DNA of 64,000 nt from Stromatinia cepivora. Its lineage: Eukaryota > Ascomycota > Leotiomycetes > Helotiales > Sclerotiniaceae. Positions 11,596 to 21,105 of this stretch are shown one piece after another. Each line of letters opens with the position of its first letter. The first letter of the stretch is position 1. Under the pieces are notes generated by a model. It was not told where the DNA came from. It searched no databases and worked only from the letters and a program-made list of their open reading frames with translations. The stretch is taken from NCBI GenBank assembly GCA_014898415.1, contig RCTD01000013.1, forward strand, positions 1,539,462 to 1,603,461, read 5' to 3'. The translations under genes were made by a program, and so were the position numbers.

Positions 11596-12569
11596 ATTGA
11601 ATTGATTTTAAGAAATTTGAATTTAGTGATGATAATGGCTTCAGTCGTTGCCTGTACTCGTAGCACGTTCGGCAAATGTCATGCTATACCACATTTGAAA
11701 GTAAGCTTGAGCTAGGAAAATAACTCCTTGTTTTATTTGATGCTCATGAATATGGATGATTTTAAAACATGGCAGATATTTGAATGTAAGGTTCGTTTGT
11801 TAGTAGCAGATGTAACTTCAATATAAACTTACATTCGCAATTTGCGTTTCCTAGGCGGTTGCTGATAGTGAGAGGAGGCCTATAAGTTACCGCGCTTTTA
11901 CCGCTATAGTTTTGGGAGTTTGGGTCTTGAAATGCCCATCATAGGCTCTACCCAACACGCTAATAAATCTCGTTCCCTCCCTCTAATGCTTTTAATTTAC
12001 TCTTGTTCATAACATGCATACCTTTCTTTCACTTCTCATCGAGCTACAGGCTCAGAAGTGATGCTTATGAAGTACTCATGGCATCTAGGGCCGAGTGCTT
12101 TCTCAGGGGCCAAAGATTCTCTGGGATCTCACACGGGTCTCGAATCTTGGGTCACGGCATGCTGCATACGGAGTCTTTTATCAAGAGCATAGGTTTCACA
12201 GGGGAATTTAACATGAGGCTGCCTTCCAGTATTATTCCAATGTGAATCGCGGGCTATGCATCTCATCCCGCGTGGGTTATGAACCAGTTACAGGGTAGAA
12301 AGCGAGTGGGACATATCAAACAATATTGAAGTTGCAGGGTGCATGTGTCTAAGGAGCTTTGCTAAGTCGCAGGATGTCCTGTAAGCCCGTCACTCGGTCA
12401 GTCATCCAGTTTCAACTTTCGGCAACGATGTGTGGTAACGAAAAAGGCTTCATCATTCGATCTATTTCTGACATATATTCTAATATCTATCTCAATTAAA
12501 AGCCTGGTAAACATAAAATTTTATGACTGCCATAGCAAGGTTTTAAATCCCCAAAAGTCTATATCTCCA
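11596..12569. other. Intergenic region, no supported gene
   Basis: Contains the promoter side of the 2EXR gene at 10948-11595. The 12003-12245 plus-strand frame has no family resemblance. Possible further debris of the polyketide synthase relic downstream of its ACP could not be recognised here. Confidence 0.4.
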
Positions 12570-14740
12570 AATAGAAAGTGTCTCGGATTCCGGTCTTGAG
12601 CTCCTCATGCAGTCTCCGGGATGGAACAAGTGACATAAATGAATGTAAATCCAGCCCGAATCCGGCAACTTTTGCATCATCAGTTAGTATTCGAACGTTG
12701 ATAACCAATTCCTCAGCTATGATTTCGAGCGCATGGGCGACGGAGTTTGAAGCTGTTGTGTTCGGAGGCGTTTATGTAGGCTTGCCCTTTTTTTTAAAAA
12801 AATTGACCTCAGCACTCACCACGATTGGCTGAGCTTTCAGTCACGGGGCGGTGCTTGACTACAGGTTCGTGATACTCGAAGTTGGCAACGTTGACACCAT
12901 TGTTAGCTGAGCTTGGTCCAGTTGTCTTGATATCGGTGCAATGTTGGATATGCCAATCGAGTTTCCGACCAGGTCTTTGTGATGAAGCTGACAAAGCAAG
13001 GATGATGACCGATCTCTATCCAGTTGGTAGATTTAGACAGAACGCCAGATGTCCAAGCGGCATTGAGTCCGCCAATATAATCGAATGTTTCTCGACTCGC
13101 CTTAGCCAAGTATTTAATCAATGTCGGAGGTAACGGTTTTCGAGTAGACGGGCGAGATGACGAGAATCTTGTGCGGCTTGCACACAACAGCATGCGTCAA
13201 TTTGACAAGGTTATTCACCAAAACTTCCATCTGACTTGTGTGGTATGCATGGGGCACATTAAGCCTTAAGTTCCTGTAGTCTGTTTTCCCCAGAATGGTC
13301 GCAAGAGTCTCCATGTCCTCTGGACCATTAATGCAAGCACCCCAAAGAAATGCCATCGGCAGCTTCTAGGACATTTTTTGAGACACTCGAACGGACAGTA
13401 TGCCGTGCGTAGTAGGTGCACGTCTTGTCTCCAGAAGCGCTGCACGCGTTCCAATGAGGAAAAGAGTGTCACTATTGGAGAGATACCCAGCCTGTGGCCT
13501 ATAACGACGTTTGGTTTGACGCCAAACAAGGCCCAGAGTCGTGTTAGAGAGATCTCTACGCACACAATGGCTAGGTGCACAGAAACTGTGGGTGCATCTT
13601 TAATATTGCAGGTGCTCCCATGATGGGCAAGAAGGAAGAAAACTCCTGGCGTTGCGCAATACCGTCGAGTCGATCTAGTTGCTGCTGGAAAGCGCTGGCG
13701 TCGCGGTACAGTTGCGCGCCAATACCGATACAGAATGTCCCTTGGCCAGTGAAAGCAATGACCGGGCGCTTGTCTTGAAGAAGTAGGCAAATAGTCTAGG
13801 GCGGTCTTAATATGCGGATGAAGAAGTGTAACAGTTCTTAAGGGAAGACACAAGCACCAAAGCCCAGTAATTGTAGTGCATTTTCCGTGCAGACAAAGTA
13901 TAGGACAAGTCAGCGATAGAGACATCTGGCCGCGATTCAATAAAAGCCACGAGACGTCTGAGGTTCTCTTGAAGAGAGAATGGTGTCTTCGCTGAGATTG
14001 TGATGAGGCGTTTAGGTCGCGTGTCATTGCCAATCCTTGAACGCGGTCTCGCTTCTTTCATTATCATTGCCGTATTTCCTCATGCTGCTCCAAAATTGTT
14101 CACCGTTGCCAATCTTTTCTGATCGCTGCTCCGTTCCCATAGTATGGCCATGAACGAAGTTACGATGCCCTTCTTATCCAAATCCTTAAGCAAAACCGGA
14201 TTCAGCTCAGTCTTGATACCAACATATGGAGGGATAATGCTTTTTTGAAATGCCAGCATGGTCTTGATGAATGCCATGATACCGGCGGCAGCTCTACAGT
14301 GCCCGACATTGGTCTTTACAAATCAAAGATGCCTGTGTCTCTCGGCTTTCCGTTAGCAAAGACACTAGTAACTGACCTCATCCCGCTTGGCTCCCCCGCG
14401 ATAGTGCCCGTTCCGTGAAACTCGACATAGTCCACTGACAATGGCTCAATATCAGCGCGTTTAACCATCTACCTGAAGAGATAGGTCTGCGCCAAGTCAT
14501 TGCAGTGTGTGATGGATACAGCCTCAGCTGAATGGTCTGTGCCTGCGGCAAGAACGATAGCCAGAATGTTGTCGTTGTCAGCATCAGCGTCTTCAAGTAG
14601 CTTGAGAACGATACTGCCGGGTTTGGGCCAAAGTGTGAGAGGCCGTTGACTGAAGGAGTATCCATTTGAGAAGCAAAAGCAGAGCTGGCACGAGATAGTG
14701 GTTTTCGTGGATATCGATGATAATGTGGAAATTATTGTGC
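12570..14740 (-). pseudogene. Polyketide synthase relic (KS C-terminal half, AT, ACP; no PT domain)
   Basis: Pieces of one fungal type I PKS appear in the right order on the minus strand but in shifting frames. [17 protein letters not shown] (about 14600), [10 protein letters not shown] (about 14400-14430) with [17 protein letters not shown] after it, then a frame change into KTNVGHCRAAAG and IPPYVGIKTELNPVL (about 14170-14300). AT: RLITISAKTPFSLQENLRR (about 14000), GIGAQLYRDASAFQQQLDR (about 13700), and GHRLGIS near 13490, where the family has GHSLG, so the nucleophilic serine is arginine. Then GLNAAWTSGVLSKSTNWIEI. ACP: ALEIIAEELVINVRILTDDA with GFGLDLHSFMSLV (about 12600-12780). Product-template and downstream domains are absent, and the KS N-terminal half is cut off near 14740. 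Non-reducing type is likely but not proven. Confidence 0.82.
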
Positions 14741-14764
14741 ATTGTTTAAATTTGTTTAATACAA

Positions 14765-15589
14765 TCAAGTAGTCAAATATGAAATATCTGGCGTCTTCTT
14801 TTCCGAGCCCCAAGTTTGTTTCCAGACTGTCCGCATCCATTCCACATGCGAAGCTGGCCAAAATCTGAGAATTAGCGGGGGCTTAAAGATTACGCATCTT
14901 ATAAATACTCTCTCCAACTTTGGTAAATGCTGGAAAATATTCGGCCCGTCGTCCACCTTCGAACGAAGGATAGGCATATGGCCAGGTCTCGTGGCCACAA
15001 GCGTAATTTCCGTTATTGTGCTCATGCAACCTGGGTTCCTCTCCTCAAATCTCCTCATACTTTCTACATAGCTCTCACTATCCCAAAGATAAATGTTCAA
15101 CTGAAAATGGTCGTAATTTGGGCTGAAACTGATCTCGTTGAAAGTACCACGAGCTTGCCCGGACGCCTTACCAACAAACCAAAACCGAAGAGTTTCCTTC
15201 CGTGCTTCACGATTGATGTAGCAGGTTATGGGCGGCTTGAATAGTTCGATTTGTGATGAGGCACGAGTTCGGTAGCGTTGATTGGAAGTAGATATCGTCT
15301 GGGGATGTGGAAACATGTGGCGGAAGATTTCGAGGCGAATCTCGACGGGAAAGCGGGTAAAATAATGAAATGTAGCAAGTGGCTTGACTTTGACTTTTTT
15401 TGTTTGGTGAATGATGCTTCTCTGTGCCTGGGACGCATTTGAAGAGCGAGTAAGGGAGTTTTTAGCCCCTGGCAATTTGGATTGGGATCTCGTAATGCGA
15501 GGAGTATAGGAAATAGAGCGGAGGTTCTCACTCTCACTCCCATTCTCAAACAAAAGCATGTCATTATTATCACTTTGAGGTGGACGCAT
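14765..15589 (-). CDS. 2EXR domain-containing protein (274 aa)
   Basis: A single open frame. Residues 1-70 are Ser/Asn/Lys-rich and probably disordered. Then comes [21 protein letters not shown], the 2EXR first signature, and [17 protein letters not shown], the second. The C-terminal part contains [12 protein letters not shown] and [11 protein letters not shown] strands and ends at YLTT. Role unknown. The gene is intact although decayed genes lie on both sides, and its stop lies about 25 bp from the broken end of the PKS relic. This suggests that the junction was made by a rearrangement, or that the 2EXR gene arrived after the PKS was damaged. Confidence 0.82.
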   Translation of the reverse strand: MRPPQSDNNDMLLFENGSESENLRSISYTPRITRSQSKLPGAKNSLTRSSNASQAQRSIIHQTKKVKVKPLATFHYFTRFPVEIRLEIFRHMFPHPQTISTSNQRYRTRASSQIELFKPPITCYINREARKETLRFWFVGKASGQARGTFNEISFSPNYDHFQLNIYLWDSESYVESMRRFEERNPGCMSTITEITLVATRPGHMPILRSKVDDGPNIFQHLPKLERVFIRCVIFKPPLILRFWPASHVEWMRTVWKQTWGSEKKTPDISYLTT

Positions 15590-16437
15590 GACGGCATGGT
15601 GATTCTCAGGTTGGTCTGCAACTATGTTAACACTGATGCGGCCGCCATCTTAAATGTGATGATACATACTTAACATATTTGAGTGTAATGTGGCGGATAA
15701 TAAAATCTCATCTTGTGATGGCTCGGGTTTATGTTCGCTCGCCATGATGTACACACAGTGATGATGCAATATTGGTCTGCAAGTTTGTTAATTCTGATAC
15801 TGACATCCTTCGGGAAGAATCGAGGTATCCAAAACCTTCGGACTGCAATCAACTATAAGGAGCTTTTGGATTCTTGAATTCAGTTGAAACATCCAAATCA
15901 TTTGAAATATTGAATCAAATTAGACATCCAAATGTTGAAAGCGTATAATTAATCTGCTAGTCCAGATCGGATACCCTGGAGGGGATACATACTTGATATA
16001 ATGAAGCTCTATATGATGGATGCTCAGTAAGTTTTCAAGGTGGTAAATACGCTTTGCGAGCAATTGGACGGGATTATTTGGTTGAAGGATTGAAAACCAG
16101 CGAGGCTTTCATGTGATGCCCCCCCTATATTAGCCTCCATGGTGCGAAGCTACCGACACCGGAAGGTTTTAGTCTGAAGAGTGTCCTCATCATGATTGGT
16201 ACAAAAGAGAAAGTATTACTCACAAATAAAAAATCACATCATCATGTACTAACAATTATCGATTCGTCGATTGATCCAATTGATTGGCTTCCCATGTTAG
16301 AAAACGACGCTAACGCCTCATCTTTCCCAAAACACCCATTCGAGTTCATCTACAATTCAATACGCAAAAGTGCTGACTGACCAACATTTTTAGACAGTCT
16401 AATAGCATACCCCATTTAGCCTACTCCATTGACCCTT
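15590..16437. other. Intergenic region with a diverged direct repeat
   Basis: No gene seen. TTGGTCTGCAACTATGTTAA (about 15611-15630) is repeated in diverged form as TTGGTCTGCAAGTTTGTTAA at about 15771-15790, 160 bp apart. A short plus frame at 16192-16380 has no recognisable features. Confidence 0.45.
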
Positions 16438-16760
16438 AGCTTTTGGCAACCTTGGCTTCCTTAGTGGCTATATGAGCTTCAGTTTAATGGGGTTCGCGCT
16501 CCTCGACTGTAAAATCGCGTTAATCTTTAGCAGCCTTGGCTTTCTTAGCAGCAATCTGGGCTTCATCTTGATCAGCCTCACGCTCCTGGCGCCCCACTGA
16601 TTCTTGAATTTGCCTTTGGCTTCTTTGGCAGCAAATTGCGCTTCGGTGTGACCGCCGCTTTCGCTTAATTAGCAACAACCTGTGCCCTCTCTTCTACATA
16701 ACGCTGATCTTTAGTGCCCTTTGCCTGTTTCGCGGCAAATTAGGCTGTGTGGTAAGGCAC
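16438..16760 (-). pseudogene. Decayed Ala/Lys-rich repeat coding relic
   Basis: Read on the minus strand, this stretch repeats peptides such as AQIAAKKAKAAKD and FAAKQAKGTKDQRYVEE in changing frames. The corresponding DNA unit (plus-strand GCAGCAAWYTGSGCTTC-like) recurs near 16463, 16541, 16626, 16668 and 16734 with irregular spacing. It looks like the remains of a protein with Ala/Lys/Glu-rich helical repeats. There is no open frame longer than a few dozen codons, so it is not a working gene. The family is not recognised. Confidence 0.5.
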
Positions 16761-17095
16761 ATGTTCCCCTACATCTTTTGCACATCAAAGGGGAGGTCTC
16801 CATGTTCAGATGAGACATCTGTTGCACAGCATGTCATCGCAGATTAATATGGCGGCTCAAGTTGTTATAATGCGATGATGAGAAGAAATTTATGATTGTT
16901 GTTAGTCTCATCTGAAGTTTTGAAGGTTTGGCCGTTTATTTTCATTTTCCGTCCCTCTCACTTTCCATTGCTGGCCCTTGTCTCTTCTTCATTACTTTCA
17001 ACTGAGCTGGTTAACCCCTCTACTTATCCTTTATTCCTTTCCCGATCATTTGTTCACTAGAAAATCTGAGTATTCTCGGTGAAAGCACAATCAAA

Positions 17096-17982
17096 ATGCC
17101 AGCCAAATATCATCGAGTTAAAGGCGATGAAAAGTTTATCGGTATGTCAAGGATCTACACACAGCTTGAATCCAACGTTGCGGGACCCGGAGTATGATGG
17201 AAGGGCCTAAGGTAGTGGAATTGGTACCATTACCACTTATAGAATTACTAATCGGTGGATGTGGTTGGCGCGTGTTATTGGCACATTTTATACTGCTTTC
17301 GTTGTCGATTGAGTTACACTTCACGAGTATATCAGCCGTTGGCTCAAGCATGTGAAAGAGTACTCGGCATGGTATGAGAAAACACTCTCATGATTAGAAG
17401 GTTAGAAACTAATGTAAATGTACAGCGCCCGCCGCAAAAGCAGTCGAGTATCAAAAGGTCATATTTAATAGTACGGCGAGAATCGGTTCACGGTATGTGG
17501 GCTACTGACCGATGTAGACGAAGCATGGAGTGCTGTTTCGTACAACGCTCAGTTTACAGGTTTACCATCTGGGTGGGGCCCGTTTGGGTCTGATGGGTAA
17601 ATAGTTGGCGAAGGAATGATACCAATTCAACTCGAAAGTTTAAGCATGCCTAAGCGCATCAAAAAGTCAAGGATCCAAAACAGGAGTCGAAGGTTACCGA
17701 GTCGGACTGGAAGTTTTCCATAAACTACATTGCACAAATTCTCTCCGACAAGTCACATATAGAGATTGGTACAAAGGAATTAGCGGAGAGTTCAAGGAAG
17801 GACAAAAGGGCCTTCAAATGCATACAGGTAGATTTCGCTTACCTACCCCTTCTTTTATGAAAGGGTCTAACGATCAACTTTTAGATCACTACCTAGAGAT
17901 TCTCCGCATGAACGTACAATGCAATGAAGACATTGGCGTCTTCACACTTTTCATGCTAGTAGAAGATCATGCAAACATCTAG
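17096..17982 (+). pseudogene. UstYa-family (DUF3328) oxidase-like gene, frameshifted
   Basis: A start ATG at 17096 opens MPAKYHRVKGDEKFI. A membrane segment follows (RWMWLARVIGTFYTAFVV, about 17250-17310), then PAAKAVEYQKVIFNST (from 17424 after a probable intron) and DEAWSAVSYNAQF in another frame. Between them is TGA at 17506-17508, so a single-base frameshift separates the two parts. The first UstYa copper/iron-binding motif HxxHC is present as VFHKLHC (about 17716-17733). A 57-bp intron (17828-17884) joins HT to DHYLEILR; the second HxxHC is thus HTDHY, with the cysteine replaced by tyrosine. The gene ends FTLFMLVEDHANI. Family members catalyse oxidative cyclisation in fungal peptide and other metabolite pathways. 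Frameshift plus motif loss argue for a dead gene. Confidence 0.72.
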
Positions 17983-18164
17983 CAGCAGCTCACTACTACA
18001 CTACCCTAGCCTAGTTGAGCTGAATTGAAAGATGCTCTGCCGTTATTATCAAAATCAAAATCACTAACACCTGACAATTCAGTATTAATTACCTAGTATC
18101 TACACCCTCTATATTTTTCCTACTAGTCATACTACTGACATCGTAAATTCACGGTATTCACTCT

Positions 18165-21105
18165 TCACAGATTCACCAACGTACGGAGTGAAAATGCGGA
18201 AAGTCCAAGGGTGGTATGAGTGAAAATCTCACCGTAAATTTGGAAATTTCTATATTTATTGTACAATGTCTTTAGTGGGATACAAAACCTATCCGCTAGA
18301 ATGCTGTAAATCCCGAGAAATATGAAAATTAGGATCCCACTGAGCCAGAAATTTGTCAGCAACCGTCGTCTATCGCAGGAGAATTCTACGGTAAATGATG
18401 GAAAGTGCGAATCGGGATAGAATAAACTCACAGGTGCACCATTTATCAAGTCATTCAATATTTCATTATCCGGCAAACCATTCTCCGTATTCCCCTCCCT
18501 ATTCGATACATTTAACGACAAAGGATCCATGCTGAACTTGTTGCAATCGGGATCAAAAATCCAATTGCCATTCGAGTCTGTTGGATTCGCAGATTTTGAA
18601 TTTCTATATGGATATGTCGCATTCGAAGTCGAAGAATCTGATGAAGGTGTGTTTCCAGCTAGGGGCCAACTAAAATCAGTATCAATGGTTTCGCTTCCCG
18701 AATCTGGCTGTTGATGTAGTTTTTGGGAAAAGTTTGTTACGGCAAAACCAGCGGGCGTTACTTGTGAGATGGCTTCTAGTTGTGGTTGTTGTGTGGTTTG
18801 AGGAGGCGTGTTGCCGGATATAATTCTTGATTGACTGATATCAATCGAGCTTCGAGAAGAGTCATTCTTTGGCGCTCTTCGTTTGAAGCTGTGAGGAAAC
18901 ATGCAGAGATCCCCCTCGTCTTCCATCGATGATCTAGACTTATATGAATCAGAAATGGTGTTTGCCATGTTCAAGCGGTCGGTTCTCTGTGTTTTGATCT
19001 CGAGTTCGAGCTGAACAGCAAAGTGTCTTGCAATGAGGTGTTTCTTCCCAACAGCCTTCAAAGCCGACATCATAAATTCTAAATTGCTGGAGCTTTGTGG
19101 GCTTGGTTTGTCTTTCCTCACATCTTGGAGGAATACCCCTGAAGCAACGTAAAGACAATACCCTATCCATGAACTCATCTATTATGATGTTAAAAATTTG
19201 TACATGGAAAATTTATCCCAGGGAGAAACGTACCCTGTATGCATCAAAATGGCTGATGAGGCGCATTAGGTTCGTGACTTCTTCCGCCGCCATCAAACTT
19301 CTCGCCTCGCTTTGGTGTATGAACGACTGGCTGATATTTCACGTTTCTGCGGTCAAGACTGCTCCTTGATGTAGGCAACTAATACGATGTCAGCGAAAAG
19401 AATCATCATTCAATATTACACTCACATCGTTGAACAATGAATGTTCATATGGAAAAAGACTATGTTCGGATCTCTCAGTCCAGCAGGCAGCCTGAGGTGA
19501 TCAGGCAAAAACATGAATGTACTAGACAAGACATTATCCATTTTCCGATGTCTTTTCCAAAATTCACCATTGGCTATATCATTGCGCCCTCAATCCGGAC
19601 CACTCTTGAACATGTGTTCGGTGTTTTGACCAAATAAGCATGCCGATAACACAACTCCAGCAAACGATGATATCGTAGAAGCACCCTCGGGAGTCAATGC
19701 CTCAGCTAATGAGCATGTCTTCTCCTCCATTCCTAGATCGAATGCATCATTAGAACAAGGCAAATTGGTTTTAATCTATAGATGTTAGCCTCATGCTTCA
19801 TTGAATAGTTCCGTTCATACCTTTTGTTCATCAAACATCATTGGCCATCCGGTAGCACAGCTAGACCATCTGTCACCATAATAAGCTACCCAGAATGATC
19901 TTCGTCGCTCCTCCAGTTCGATCCAGTCCTTCGGCGGAGGTTTTAATATTCTTTTCCTGCAAATCCTGCCTCTGCATCAATCCTTTGCAACGAAAGCATA
20001 TGACATAATCGCGCACTAGGTTGTGAGTATAAAATTTTGATGTGCAGTGTAAAGACTTACCATCTTCCAGTACTCATCCATGCTCGACTGAAATAAGCGT
20101 TTGTGGCCTCGAAGCTACCAATGATCGCCCATGTTTGAACGGACTGTATGCATACGAAAGCCCCTCCTTGGCCCTAATTTTCATCAAAATCGAGAAAACA
20201 GTATCGATCGCTGGATGACGAACCTGCATCTCTGTAATCTCAGCGTATCTTCTAGCCCTGTCGTAGAATATTTCGGCATAATTCTGATAGTTGTCCGAGA
20301 GTGCTGATTTTGTTAGCTTACATGCTGTAAAAAGGGGTAGCATTCATTCATACATGCTGCTACCATCATCATAGCATATCGCAAGGCAACTGGTGGCTTA
20401 TGGTTTGCTGGCATATTTAAAGCGGCATAGAATCGGCCTTTATGTATCATAGGTAAAGTGGGATGAAATCTCTCGAAGTATATTCGGTATCTGCTCTATC
20501 AGTACATGCATATCCCCTTCGCTAAGAATCCAAACATACAAGTCATCCATCAAACTCTCGGGGGGTAGAGGTTCTTGGAGCCCTAGACTTAAAATTTCTT
20601 GGGAGAAGAAATTGCCAATTGGCACCGAAGATCCAGCTCCCATATTCTCATTCATGAGATCAAATCCCAAATCTCGTAACCCCTCATCCGTAAAATTCAG
20701 ATCCATATCCATATTCATAGCACTCCAATCCGGATTCACATTCGTGTTCGCGTTTACGTTCGTCTCGATTGCCTTGTTGGCAGCCATTTGTTGTGTTTCT
20801 GCCACGAGCTGGGTTTCCACTTGTGCCAATCTAGCCTCCAACTCCTTCATATTTCTCCTCTTGGTTCCTATGTTCCTCCTCCTCTCGGGGTATTCGCACT
20901 CGTGTCTCAATCTCCCACATGTTCCACATTTAGGCTTTACTCGATCGCATTTCAATTTCCTACGTCTGCAAGATACACATGATATTGTTTTCTCGGCAAC
21001 TTTCTCTTTACCTTCTCCCGGCGCAGCGTCGATTCTTTTCGTTTGCGGTGCGGCAATATCGTTGCCAAATGAGGCCGATGCCTCATGCTCGGAGGATGTC
21101 GACAT
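18165..21105 (-). pseudogene. Zn2Cys6 transcription factor (fungal-specific TF type) with two premature stops
   Basis: Exon 1 (21105-20540) encodes a Zn2Cys6 cluster CVSCRRRKLKCDRVKPKCGT followed by a coiled-coil-like linker. Proposed further exons are 20490-20322, 20283-20224, 20143-20061, 19956-19821, 19775-19426, 19378-19234 and 19178-18165. They rebuild the middle homology region piece by piece: FERFHPTLPMIHKGRF, TWAIIGSFEATNAYFSRAWM, PPPKDWIELEERRRSFWV, SLAEALTPEGASTISSFAGV, GEFWKRHRKMDNVL, and WIGYCLYVASGVFLQD. In this model the 19775-19426 exon contains an in-frame TGA at 19592-19590 and the next exon a TGA at 19341-19339; in both places arginine (CGA) is a likely ancestor. One proposed intron (20284-20321) is only 38 bp. 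The zinc cluster is intact, so a truncated protein could still be made. It could have been the pathway regulator of the neighbouring relics. Confidence 0.75.

Noticed and set aside
13266..14033. 255-aa minus-strand open frame across the PKS relic
   Set aside because: It is mostly in the wrong frame. PKS motifs appear in it only where frames happen to coincide (GHRLGIS), so it is an accident of the relic and not a new gene.
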